Shown here one piece after another: positions 8,779 to 17,600 of a DNA stretch of 21,963 nt. The notes below the pieces were generated by a model. It saw only the letters and a program-made list of their open reading frames with translations. It was not told the origin of the DNA and ran no database searches. The position numbers and the translations under genes were made by a program. The number at the start of each line of letters is the position of its first letter. Position 1 is the stretch's first letter. The stretch is from Bacteroidota bacterium (GTDB lineage Bacteria; Bacteroidota; Bacteroidia; NS11-12g; UBA9320), in contig CANMPY010000005.1 in assembly GCA_947499775.1 (NCBI GenBank), forward strand, positions 1 to 21,963. Direction: 5' to 3'.

Positions 8779-9489
8779 ATGGGAAGAGCATTTGAATTTC
8801 GAAAAGCACGTAAAATGAAACGCTGGGGAAAAATGGCCGTAACGTTTACCCGAATTGGAAAAGAAATTGCCATGTCGGTAAAACAAGGTGGGCCTGACCC
8901 TGCAAATAATCCTCGACTACGTGTGGTTATGCAAAATGCCAAAGCCGAAAGCATGCCAAAAGATAGGGTGGATGCTGCTATAAGTCGCGCATCGTCAAAA
9001 GACCAAAAGGATTATGCCGAAGTAGTTTACGAAGGAATGGGACCTTATGGAGTAGGAATAGTTATTGAAACAGCCACAGATAACCCAACACGAACAGTTG
9101 CCAATATGAGGCTGGCTTTTAATCGAAATAATGGTGAATTGGGTAAATCGGGTTCATTGGATTTTATTTTCGAACGAAAGTGTATTTTTAAAATTGATCC
9201 TACAGGCCTGAACCTTGATGATTTAGAATTAGAACTGATCGACTTCGGTTTGGAAGAAATTGAACAGGCAGAGGATGAAACATTACTCTATAGTGCATTT
9301 GCTGATTTTGGAAACATGCAAAAGGGTCTCGAATCGCTTAATATTTCTATCATTTCGGTAGATAAAGAGCGAATACCCCTCTCTACAGTCGAACTCAATA
9401 CCGAACAAATTGAAGACGTAAATAAATTGATTGACCGACTCGAAGAAGATGAGGACGTTCAAGGTGTTTTTCACAATATGAAAAGCTAA
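8779..9489 (+). CDS. yebC: YebC/PmpR-family protein
   Basis: The 236-residue protein shows the YebC signature. The N-terminus is MGRAFEFRKARKMKRWGKMA, followed by FTRIGKEIAMSVKQGGPDP, an NPRLR...NAK block, MPKDRVDAAI, and a central VVYEGMGPYGVGIVIE. The acidic C-terminal region ends in LIDRLEEDEDVQGVFHNM. Family members were long annotated as transcriptional regulators; more recent work ties YebC proteins to translation, in particular relief of ribosome stalling at proline-rich stretches, so regulator should not be assumed. Cytosolic and of normal length. It follows the hydrolase by 28 bases without a clear promoter. Its end converges on rfbB across a 104-base gap in which I see no convincing terminator. 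Confidence 0.92.
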   Translation: MGRAFEFRKARKMKRWGKMAVTFTRIGKEIAMSVKQGGPDPANNPRLRVVMQNAKAESMPKDRVDAAISRASSKDQKDYAEVVYEGMGPYGVGIVIETATDNPTRTVANMRLAFNRNNGELGKSGSLDFIFERKCIFKIDPTGLNLDDLELELIDFGLEEIEQAEDETLLYSAFADFGNMQKGLESLNISIISVDKERIPLSTVELNTEQIEDVNKLIDRLEEDEDVQGVFHNMKS

Positions 9490-9593
9490 TTTATTTGCAA
9501 TTAGGGTGGTTTACACCCCATACCAATCAAGAAAATTAAATAATACTACGTATCTGCTTGTTTAGCGGCAAATGATAGTATAAATAACATCCT

Positions 9594-10634
9594 TTACTTG
9601 TACATAGCATCATAATAAGTTTGATAAGCGCCGCTCGTTACGTTATCTAACCATGGCTTATTTGTTAAATACCAATCAATGGTTTTAGAAAGCCCTTGTT
9701 CAAATGTAACACTAGGTTTCCATCCCAATTCATTCATCAGCTTCGACGAATCAATGGCATAACGAAAGTCATGTCCTGCTCGGTCGGTTACATAAGAAAT
9801 GGTTTTGATGGATGTACCCTCTGGGTTTCCGATTTTTTGATCCATTTGCTGGCAAAGTAATTTTACCAAATCCAAATTTTTCCACTCATTATTTCCTCCA
9901 ATATTATACGTTTGACCGTTACGGCCCTGATGATAAATCAAATCTATGGCCTTAGCATGATCTTCAACATATAACCAATCCCTTACATTTTCGCCCTTGC
10001 CGTATACTGGTAATGGTTTGCCATTAAGGATATTATTTATCATTAAAGGGATTAACTTCTCAGGAAAATGATGAGAGCCGTAGTTATTCGAACAATTACT
10101 AAGCTTAATGTTAAGGCCATATGTTTCGTGATAGGCGCGAACAAAATGATCGCTTGCGGCTTTTGATGCAGAATATGGTGAGTTTGGGCTATATGGTGTT
10201 TCTTCTGTAAATTTACCTTCGTTACTTAATTCGCCATACACTTCATCGGTTGATATATGATAAAATATAGCTTGCCCAATATTACAATGCGCTCTAAATG
10301 CATTTAAGAGAGTTACTGTTCCTGTTACATTAGTTTCTACAAATGCCATTGGATTCGTAATACTTCGATCTACGTGGCTTTCGGCTGCTAAATGAATTAC
10401 CCCATCGAAAGAATGTTTTAAAAATAAATCGTTCATAAAACCTGCATCACATATATCACCCTTTACAAAACTATAATTTGGGGCATCCTCTAAATCCTTC
10501 AAATTTTCAAGATTCCCGGCATAGGTCAATTTATCTAAATTAATAATTTGATAGTCGGGATAGGTCAATACAAATTGCCTAACCACGTGCGAACCTATAA
10601 ATCCAGCTCCTCCGGTAATTAATATTTTTTTCAT
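9594..10634 (-). CDS. rfbB: dTDP-glucose 4,6-dehydratase
   Basis: The 346-residue protein is a short-chain-dehydrogenase-type enzyme that turns dTDP-glucose into dTDP-4-keto-6-deoxyglucose, the branch point to dTDP-rhamnose and other deoxysugars. It has the NAD-binding GGAGFIG at 8-14, DKLTYAG (34-40), HLAAESHVDRS (81-91), the STDEVYG catalytic block with T129, D130 and E131, and the YxxxK pair Y154/K158 (YSASK). RDWLYVEDH and YNIGG in the second half are also typical of RmlB. Cytosolic. Its ATG overlaps the TGA of the FKBP lipoprotein gene by 4 bases, which implies cotranscription and likely translational coupling. The usual partners rfbA, rfbC and rfbD are not in this window, so the end product is unknown. 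Confidence 0.95.
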   Translation of the reverse strand: MKKILITGGAGFIGSHVVRQFVLTYPDYQIINLDKLTYAGNLENLKDLEDAPNYSFVKGDICDAGFMNDLFLKHSFDGVIHLAAESHVDRSITNPMAFVETNVTGTVTLLNAFRAHCNIGQAIFYHISTDEVYGELSNEGKFTEETPYSPNSPYSASKAASDHFVRAYHETYGLNIKLSNCSNNYGSHHFPEKLIPLMINNILNGKPLPVYGKGENVRDWLYVEDHAKAIDLIYHQGRNGQTYNIGGNNEWKNLDLVKLLCQQMDQKIGNPEGTSIKTISYVTDRAGHDFRYAIDSSKLMNELGWKPSVTFEQGLSKTIDWYLTNKPWLDNVTSGAYQTYYDAMYK

Positions 10635-11470
10635 TTACTAGTGTTAATCTTATGTATGTCCAATTCTATTACTAAGGTGGCATACGGGTCCACATATGGC
10701 GAACCATTTTCGCCAAATGCTTCTGCAAATGGAATTAAAGCCCTGATCTTAGACCCTTCTTCTGCCAAAAGTATTAAACGGCTTAAACCCGAAATGTAGT
10801 TCGATTCTCCAACGATAACTTTTGATTGATCGCCAGGTTTTGTTCGGTCAATAATCTTGCCATCCATATAAGTCAATAAATAAGATACCATCACCTCATC
10901 CCCTTTTTTAGCTTTTTTAGAATTCCCTTTTTTAATAGCTTCATATTTTATGCCTGTTGAGTCGGTTGCATAATTCCATTTCTTGAGTTTAACGTACTCA
11001 AGCATCTTGTCAACTTCATAAAAATACATCTTTAATAAATGGGCTTCAGGGTCTAATATATCTTTCACTTTAATGGTAAAACGAATAAGTTGATTTGATT
11101 TTAAATACGCAGGTACTGCTTGTTTTAGCGGACTAAAAAAAGAATCAACTGGCATTCTGAATTGTATACTATCTCCTACGCGTAACATACCTAAGGCGTC
11201 ATTAAACATAGAATGAAAAGGAGGCTGAGTGCGCACTAATTTTATTTTTTGCCCCAACTTATACGAATCAATAAAAACCGAATCATCTTCCCTTTGACCC
11301 ACCATTTCCACCAAATAAAAATAACCTGGTTTGCCTTTTGATCCTGTATCCGATTTTTCCAAATAACAATACTCTAGTCCTGAACTGTTTTTTGTGTATT
11401 TAATTTCCTTAGTACACGAACCCATCGAGATAATAATTCCCAAACACCCTAAATAAAATACGGCTTTCAT
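10631..11470 (-). CDS. FKBP-type peptidyl-prolyl isomerase lipoprotein, two FKBP-like domains
   Basis: The 279-residue protein begins with a short hydrophobic signal and a loose lipobox (MGSC, C19), so it is probably a lipoprotein exposed to the periplasm. Residues 30-138 form a degenerate FKBP-like domain (GMLRVGDSIQFRMPVDSFF). Residues about 172-275 form a more canonical FKBP domain, with KKGDEVMVSY, GLSRLILLAEEG, the IPFAEAFG block (246-253) and a closing LVIELDI. The order nrnA-FKBP lipoprotein resembles, from memory, the gldI neighbourhood of gliding flavobacteria, where GldI is an FKBP-type lipoprotein needed for gliding/T9SS function; orthology is not proven. It lies 18 bases after the nrnA-like gene and overlaps rfbB by 4 bases. 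Confidence 0.85.
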   Translation of the reverse strand: MKAVFYLGCLGIIISMGSCTKEIKYTKNSSGLEYCYLEKSDTGSKGKPGYFYLVEMVGQREDDSVFIDSYKLGQKIKLVRTQPPFHSMFNDALGMLRVGDSIQFRMPVDSFFSPLKQAVPAYLKSNQLIRFTIKVKDILDPEAHLLKMYFYEVDKMLEYVKLKKWNYATDSTGIKYEAIKKGNSKKAKKGDEVMVSYLLTYMDGKIIDRTKPGDQSKVIVGESNYISGLSRLILLAEEGSKIRALIPFAEAFGENGSPYVDPYATLVIELDIHKINTSK

Positions 11471-11488
11471 CCTTTTTTTTAAATTATG

Positions 11489-12511
11489 TTACTTCAATTG
11501 ATCTTTATACCGACTTAGAACTTCAGTAAAACGTGAAATCGTCATATCTAGACTATCCGAACTTTGCCCGCCTGCCGCATTTTTATGACCTCCTCCATTA
11601 AAATGATCTCGAGCAAATTCATTGCACGAAAAGTCACCTTTACTTCTAAACGACATTTTCACCAATTTTGTTCTATCTACTATTAATACAGAAAGTTTTA
11701 TTCCTTCAATGCTCAAACCGTAATTAACAAACCCCTCGGTATCACCAGTTTTAATATTAAAACGAGCCAATTCTTCACGTGTTAAATAAACTAATGCTGT
11801 ATTATAGGCCGTTAATATTTCAAGCTTTTCATAAAGCACAAACCCCATCATCTTTAAACGCATTGGAGTATTCGAATCATATACCAATTCGTGAATCATA
11901 CTATTTTGAGCTCCTTTATCAATTAATTCTGCAATGGCCCTATGCGTATTTGAAGAGGTTCCTCGATACCGAAACGAGCCCGTATCCGTCATTATTCCAG
12001 TATATAAGCAATTGGCTATTTCGGGTGTAATCCTATCCAAATGGCCACACTTTTTAATAAATTCAAAAATTAATTCACTTGTGCTACTCGCTTCATATGT
12101 CCAATATCGGTAATCATCAAAACCTGAAGGTTCCCTGTGATGATCAATCATTATTTTTTCTGCTTTGGAACATTCTACAACAGAACCAAACTCATTTATT
12201 CGGTTCAAATCGTTAAAATCTAAACAAAAAATAAAATCGGCTTCTTCAGCTAATGCCTTACATCGCTTTTCGTTCTGCTCATATATTATCACGTCTTTGT
12301 GTCCTGGCATCCAATGTAAGAAGCTTGGATAGTCGGTTGGTGTAATTAAGCGAACAGTGTGCTTAAGTTGCTTTAAATAGCCAAATAAAGCTAAAGAAGA
12401 ACCCATGGCATCTCCATCCGGTTTATGATGAGTGGTAATAATAATATTAAATGAAACTGAGCTATGTAATTTCTCAATCAGCGTATCGGTGTTGTCGTGT
12501 ACAAATTGCAT
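11489..12511 (-). CDS. nrnA: DHH/DHHA1 phosphoesterase, NrnA-like (oligoribonuclease / pAp phosphatase)
   Basis: The 340-residue protein has the two-domain DHH layout. Metal-binding motifs are HHKPDGDA (28-35), D98 in CLDFND, the name-giving DHH at 123-125, and D176 in TGIMTDTGSFRYR. The DHHA1 domain ends in GGGHKNAAGG (306-315), the substrate-binding glycine loop. NrnA-type enzymes degrade very short RNA to mononucleotides and can dephosphorylate pAp; both roles are known for the family and which applies here is not visible. Cytosolic. It is the first gene of a leftward cluster with the FKBP lipoprotein and rfbB, and is divergent from ndk with a 75-base gap. No TAnnTTTG element was found for it on its own strand. 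Confidence 0.9.
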   Translation of the reverse strand: MQFVHDNTDTLIEKLHSSVSFNIIITTHHKPDGDAMGSSLALFGYLKQLKHTVRLITPTDYPSFLHWMPGHKDVIIYEQNEKRCKALAEEADFIFCLDFNDLNRINEFGSVVECSKAEKIMIDHHREPSGFDDYRYWTYEASSTSELIFEFIKKCGHLDRITPEIANCLYTGIMTDTGSFRYRGTSSNTHRAIAELIDKGAQNSMIHELVYDSNTPMRLKMMGFVLYEKLEILTAYNTALVYLTREELARFNIKTGDTEGFVNYGLSIEGIKLSVLIVDRTKLVKMSFRSKGDFSCNEFARDHFNGGGHKNAAGGQSSDSLDMTISRFTEVLSRYKDQLK

Positions 12512-12554
12512 TATTAAATCGTGGCGAAGTTCGTAAAAAAGAGTATATAATCCT

Positions 12555-12562
12555 TAATTTTG
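12555..12562 (+). promoter_or_regulatory. Candidate -7 promoter element for ndk
   Basis: TAATTTTG is an exact match to the TAnnTTTG -7 element, 24 bases before the ndk ATG. A weak GTTCG at 12529-12533 lies at the position expected for -33. The element includes the TTG at 12560 that would otherwise extend the ndk frame, which argues against that upstream start. Confidence 0.45.
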
Positions 12563-12586
12563 CAGTGTTTAAAAAAAAGAGAAAAA

Positions 12587-13006
12587 ATGAGCAAAACAAC
12601 CACCTTTACCATGATTAAACCGGATGCAGTAAAAAACAATTTTACTGGCAAAATTATTGATCACATCCTTAATGCCGGGTTTACCATTAAAGCCATGAAA
12701 TTCATGTGGCTGACCCCACAACAAGCTGGGTCATTTTACGCCATTCATAAAGAAAGGCCATTCTATAATGATTTAGTCGAATTTATGACAAGTGGCCCAA
12801 TCGTTGCGGCTATACTTGAAAAAGAAAATGCCGTTGAAGATTTTAGAAAAACCATTGGCGCTACTGACCCTCAAAAAGCCGAAGCTGGAACTATTCGAAA
12901 TCTTTATGCCAAAAATATTGATGCCAATGCTATGCATGGTAGCGATAGCGATGAAAATGCACAAATAGAATCAGGATTTTTCTTTTCGCAATTCGAAAAA
13001 TATTAA
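12587..13006 (+). CDS. ndk: Nucleoside-diphosphate kinase
   Basis: The protein transfers the gamma phosphate between nucleoside tri- and diphosphates through a phosphohistidine. With the ATG at 12587 it has 139 residues, the usual bacterial length, and starts MSKTTTFTMIKPDAVK, the family N-terminus. The active-site block NAMHGSDS carries H117, and KERPFYNDLVEFMTSGP is the conserved nucleotide-binding stretch. The frame is open nine codons further upstream to a TTG at 12560, but that TTG sits inside a promoter-like element and adds residues (QCLKKREK) without family counterpart, so the ATG is chosen. An A/G-rich stretch (AAGAGAAAAA) precedes it. The gene is transcribed alone and ends before a strong hairpin. 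Cytosolic. Confidence 0.95.
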   Translation: MSKTTTFTMIKPDAVKNNFTGKIIDHILNAGFTIKAMKFMWLTPQQAGSFYAIHKERPFYNDLVEFMTSGPIVAAILEKENAVEDFRKTIGATDPQKAEAGTIRNLYAKNIDANAMHGSDSDENAQIESGFFFSQFEKY

Positions 13007-13032
13007 TCCACTGATTATTTAAAATATTCGAT

Positions 13033-13068
13033 AACTAAAAAAGGGGCCAATTGGCCCCTTTTTTAGTT
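13033..13068. terminator. Bidirectional intrinsic terminator between ndk and the porP/sprF gene
   Basis: A perfect 36-base palindrome centred between 13050 and 13051: GGGGCCAA and TTGGCCCC form the GC core, flanked by six A on the left and six T on the right, then CT/AG and paired ends. Read from either strand it is a hairpin followed by a T run. It begins 27 bases after the ndk stop and ends 15 bases before the stop of the convergent PorP/SprF gene. Confidence 0.9.
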
Positions 13069-13082
13069 TATAGTTTAATACT

Positions 13083-14564
13083 TTATTTTTCTAATACTTT
13101 AAATTCAACCCTTCTATTTGATGATAAACCATCTGGGCTTTTTGAACTGTCTATTGGTTTTTGTTCTCCATAATTGGCAATAGTAAATCGGCTTTTATCA
13201 ACTCCTTTCGAAACTAAATAATCAATTACGGCCTTACTTCTGCGTTCTGATAATCTTTGATTGTATTCTGGAGTTCCTCTTTCGTCGGTATGTCCACTTA
13301 TTTCAATTTTTAGTGCCTTATTTTCGTTCATCAAGGTTACTAATTCATTTAATTCAGCTACAGCTTCCATAGATATATCATAACTATTAGTGGCATAATG
13401 AACATTTTTGAAAGAATATCGGTCTCCTACTTCTACGGTTCCTTTATCCAACTTAGATTTAAACTCTTCAAACATTTTCTTAAATGTATTGATGTCATCG
13501 TCTTGTCGTATGTTGTCGTCAGTATTCTTTTTTGAATCATTTTTCAACTGTTCGATGTCATCAGTGTTCGTTTTTACTCTACTATCTAAATCGTCAATAC
13601 GTGTTTTGTTATTATCTAATCGGTCGTCAATACCTTTCAAACGTTTTTTCATTTCGTCATCATCTGCGGCACTTCCTCCAAATTGATACCCAATCATAAA
13701 TTCATGGGCACCCTTCATGTATTGCTTGTATTGATTTACTGGCAAATCGTAGGCATAGCCTAAAACAAATTGCTTATTGATACGCATACCCGCCATTAAT
13801 CCAACAGCATATTGTGAACGGTACATAACCCCTCCCCAAATCATATCGCGGTAGCTAACAATTGTAGAAAAATCAAATTGAACTGGTACACTAGGTGTAA
13901 TTCTTACAAAGCCACTTGGCATAATTTTAAGCTTATCACCCATAGTTTTGAAAACATAAGAGGCATTCATCTGGAAATGACGTACACTTTGATACACTAA
14001 ATCTTCACTGTTAGGTTGAGAATAGCTTAAATCTAAGGCTAATACTTGTGGTATTGATACACCAACGTTCAAATCCTTATAGGTATAATTTATTCCAAAA
14101 TTAGCATCAAATCCAGTTTTGTTATTCGAATTCAATTGAAGATATGGATCTAATGGGTCTCTAACACTGATGCCCTCTAAATTTAAGCGGTTATCAATAA
14201 ATCCAAGGCCCATACCTAAACGCAATTTGCTTTCTGGCGAAAACGTGATGCCATAGGCATAACTAACCATTCCTCCTGTGCGGCTAAACATACCTGCGTT
14301 ATCCTGATATAAATTAGCACCAATTCCAACATTTTTGGATCGAAGTGGCCCGTCTAAAGTAAATGCTTTAGTTATAGGTGCCCCCGGTATGTTATTCCAT
14401 TGGTTGCGATAGATCAAGTAGGTTTGTCCGTATTTTTCAACACCAGCTAAAGCAGGGTTCCAAACAAACTTATTGTAGTAATAATGACTTAACAAGGGTA
14501 CTTGTTGCGCCTGACTTAGTAAGCCTGAAACTACGATACTTAATGTTATTATTAATTTTTTCAT
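13083..14564 (-). CDS. PorP/SprF-family T9SS outer-membrane protein fused to coiled coil and OmpA domain
   Basis: The 493-residue protein has three parts. A signal peptide (about 1-20, ending SQAQ) leads into a PorP/SprF barrel (about 21-297) with the family opening PLLSHYYYNKFVWNPALAG and repeated Tyr/Gly-rich strands. Residues 300-375 are a highly charged, Asp/Lys-rich coiled coil with heptad pattern. Residues 384-493 are an OmpA-type peptidoglycan-binding domain, with GHTDERGTPEYNQRLSERR; D427 and R442 match the two residues that bind diaminopimelate in E. coli OmpA. PorP/SprF proteins assist secretion or surface attachment of specific T9SS substrates; the OmpA part should anchor this one to the cell wall. 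The gene follows the giant secreted-protein gene by 36 bases, with no promoter-like element between, so they form one operon, as sprB-sprF do. AAAGAGAC directly precedes the ATG. Confidence 0.88.
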   Translation of the reverse strand: MKKLIITLSIVVSGLLSQAQQVPLLSHYYYNKFVWNPALAGVEKYGQTYLIYRNQWNNIPGAPITKAFTLDGPLRSKNVGIGANLYQDNAGMFSRTGGMVSYAYGITFSPESKLRLGMGLGFIDNRLNLEGISVRDPLDPYLQLNSNNKTGFDANFGINYTYKDLNVGVSIPQVLALDLSYSQPNSEDLVYQSVRHFQMNASYVFKTMGDKLKIMPSGFVRITPSVPVQFDFSTIVSYRDMIWGGVMYRSQYAVGLMAGMRINKQFVLGYAYDLPVNQYKQYMKGAHEFMIGYQFGGSAADDDEMKKRLKGIDDRLDNNKTRIDDLDSRVKTNTDDIEQLKNDSKKNTDDNIRQDDDINTFKKMFEEFKSKLDKGTVEVGDRYSFKNVHYATNSYDISMEAVAELNELVTLMNENKALKIEISGHTDERGTPEYNQRLSERRSKAVIDYLVSKGVDKSRFTIANYGEQKPIDSSKSPDGLSSNRRVEFKVLEK

Positions 14565-14600
14565 GTCTCTTTTTTTAAATTATTGTGCTACGTCTCTTTA

Positions 14601-17600
14601 TTATCTTTTGGCTTTAATTAAGTTAATAGCCCCTTTGTACACTTTATTGTTACCCTCCAAGGTAATTACATAGTAGTATGCTCCATCAGGTAAATCATTA
14701 CCATTTTGAAGTTTGTCTGTTCCATCCCATGCGTTTAAATTAGTGTATCCCTTGGTTTTAAATACCTCCATTCCGTATCGGTTAAATACACCTACTTCGG
14801 CATCTGGATAAGCATCTATATTCTCAATAAACCAAAGATCATTCATATTATCACCGTTTGGAGTAACCACGTTATGTACGATAAGTACAAAATCTTTTCT
14901 GACTTTTATTCTCACCGTATCCGAATCCATACAGCCATTTTTATCGGTTACCGTTAAAGTATACAATATAGTTTCATCTGGTGTACTCTTTGGTTGAGCG
15001 ATTGTTGAATTATTAAGATAAGTTGTAGGAGTCCAATCATAACTTCCGTTAAGCCCTGCTCCTTTTCCGTTCAACACCACTGATTGTCCTTTGTCTATAG
15101 CTGTATCTCTTCCGGCATCAGCTATTGGTAAAGGCCAAACTGTAATAAAGATTGAATCTTCATTCATACAACCTCCCAATGCACTAGGTGCCCAAATTTT
15201 CAACTTGTACCAACCTTGTCGTCTAACAATTGCTGAATCCGCTATAGATACGATAGTATCGTTTAATGTCCATTCGTATTGACGCATTCCAACATTTCCA
15301 TGAAGTACTGAGAAGTCTCCATCACAGAATTTAGATTTTTTAGTGGTAATAGATACTATAGGCAATGGATGAACAACAGCACTTTTGGTTACACTATTAA
15401 CACAACCTTTGTCGGAAGTGGCGCGAACACTTACACTATAAATACCATCCTTGGCATACGTATGCATAGGATCTTTACCTGTTGAGAATGTACTGTCGCC
15501 AAAGCTCCAGAAATTTTCTAAGATATTATCGGCTGAACCGGCAGGCATTGTGCTGCCATTGATAAATCTACTTGACACACCAATACAAACATCATTTACA
15601 CTAAAGTTAGCCACTGGATTAGCCCATACTTGAACTGGCTTAACCAATTTTTTAACACAACCTAAGTTACTTGTTACAGTCAACGATACATTGAATAATC
15701 CAAATCCTGTAAAGGTATGGCTTGGATTAGCCGCTATTGAGTTACCCTGGCCTGCAAAATCCCACTTGTAGGTTAATGGTCCAACACCTATAGATGAAGT
15801 ATTAACAAAATTCATTGCAGAGTTTTGGCAAACTGGATTGGCAACATAATTAGGTTCTGGTAATTCATAAACTGTTACGTTTTGAACATTTACTGAACCG
15901 CATCCATTATTGCTTACAACAGTTAATGTAACTGTATACGTTCCTGCCGCTACATAGGCATGGCTAGGGCTTTGTGCTGAAGAATTACTTCCATCACCGA
16001 AATTCCAGAAGTATGACTTAATCGTACCACCTGATCCTATTGATGTTCCGTCGGTAAATTTAACCGCCGTATCTTGACAGGTGTTTTTGAATGTAAATCC
16101 TGCATTTGGTCGTGGGTTAACTGTTATGTTTTTAGTTATACTATCACGGCATCCCATTGACGATATGGCTAATAAACTTACAGAATAATTTCCAGCAGCT
16201 GTATAAGCATGTGTTGGATTTCCTGTTTTAGAAGTGCTTCCATCTCCAAAAGTCCAGTTGAAATCTGATGTTCCTGATGATATTGTTGAAGTATTATTAA
16301 ATACAGCAACTGAATCTTTACAAGAATTAGCAACGTTGAAACTGGTAACTGGATTTGGATTAACCGTAGCAGTAGCTTGTGATACTAAGTTGATATTAGC
16401 ACAACTGTAGGTAGTATTTGTAATAGTCTCTAATTTAACTAAAACAGTTCCCGACACATTTGTAATTGGCGAACCAACCGTTAGCGGGTAATTACCTGGA
16501 CCTTTTCCTACCATTGGCGTTTGTAGCACACCATTTATTTTGTAAGTCAACATCCAGTTATCGGTACTTGCCAAGTTGGTAACCAATACATTAAACATTG
16601 CTGTTTTGTATTGGCAAATTTGAGGCGCACCTGATATTACCGCTTCTACCGTTGGAATAACCGTAATCTTAGTAATACTAGAATTAGCGCTTGCACATGG
16701 ACCGCTTTGTATTACAGCTCTATACTCCCGTGTTTTGGCTAAATTAGATACTGTAATCGTACTATTAATGTTGCTTAAAGTAGTCCAAGTTGATTGGTTA
16801 TCATCAGAATATTCCCAACGAATCACATTGCCTACAATTCCACTCACTGTTAAATCACTTGTTGTAGCTGAATTAGCACATAGAGGATTTACAGTTGCTG
16901 CAGTAGTTCCACCAACCGATTTTGGATAAACTTCCAATGTACGGCTTAAAGTGGCGGTTTTGGTACAACCTGTTGTTGTATTCGTTATTGATATAATTTT
17001 TATAGTATCAACACGTACTGTTGTACTTGCGTTCGCAAAATTAGGAGAGATTACGGTAAAATTACCTGGACCAGTTCCTGATTTAGTATTGATAGACCCT
17101 GAATTAATTTTATAGTTCATTGTCCAGCCTTGACCTGCCAATACATCGTTTACATTGATTGTAAAATCAACTGGGCTGCCATCGCATACACTCGAAGGTG
17201 CTGAATCATGCGTAGCGGTTGGAAGTGCATTTACAGTTACAACTCCTACACCACTCAATGTATTTGAACATAATACTGTTCCAGTTGAAATCTGAATAGA
17301 TTTTAACGATACCGTAGTGGTACTAGTAAGTGTATTTGTTGTTAAGGTAAATGTACCATCTCCAGTTCCTGTTAGGGTTCTAGTTGTTGAGCCCTCGCCA
17401 AAGGTTAGTGTCCACGATTGGCCGTATGTATTGCTTACCACCGCTGATAAACTTGCAGTGTTACCAGCACAAATAGTAGCGTTGTTTATGGTTGCCATTG
17501 GCAATTCATTCACAGTTATAGTTGTAACCGATGAATTTGCACTTGCACATACTCCGTTTAACACTACTGCTCTAAACAATGTGGTCTGAGTAATATTTGA

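Noticed and set aside
9504..9518. Hairpin GGGTG-GTTTA-CACCC after yebC as a terminator
   Set aside because: The stem is only five base pairs and is not followed by a T run on either strand.
9594..11470. Horizontal transfer island including rfbB
   Set aside because: Base composition and gene spacing look like those of the neighbours, and there are no tRNA genes, integrases, insertion sequences or flanking direct repeats.
14565..14600. Separate promoter for the PorP/SprF-OmpA gene in the 36-base gap
   Set aside because: No TAnnTTTG-type element is found on the minus strand there; the repeated AAAGAGAC at both ends of the gap is more likely part of the translation start region or chance.
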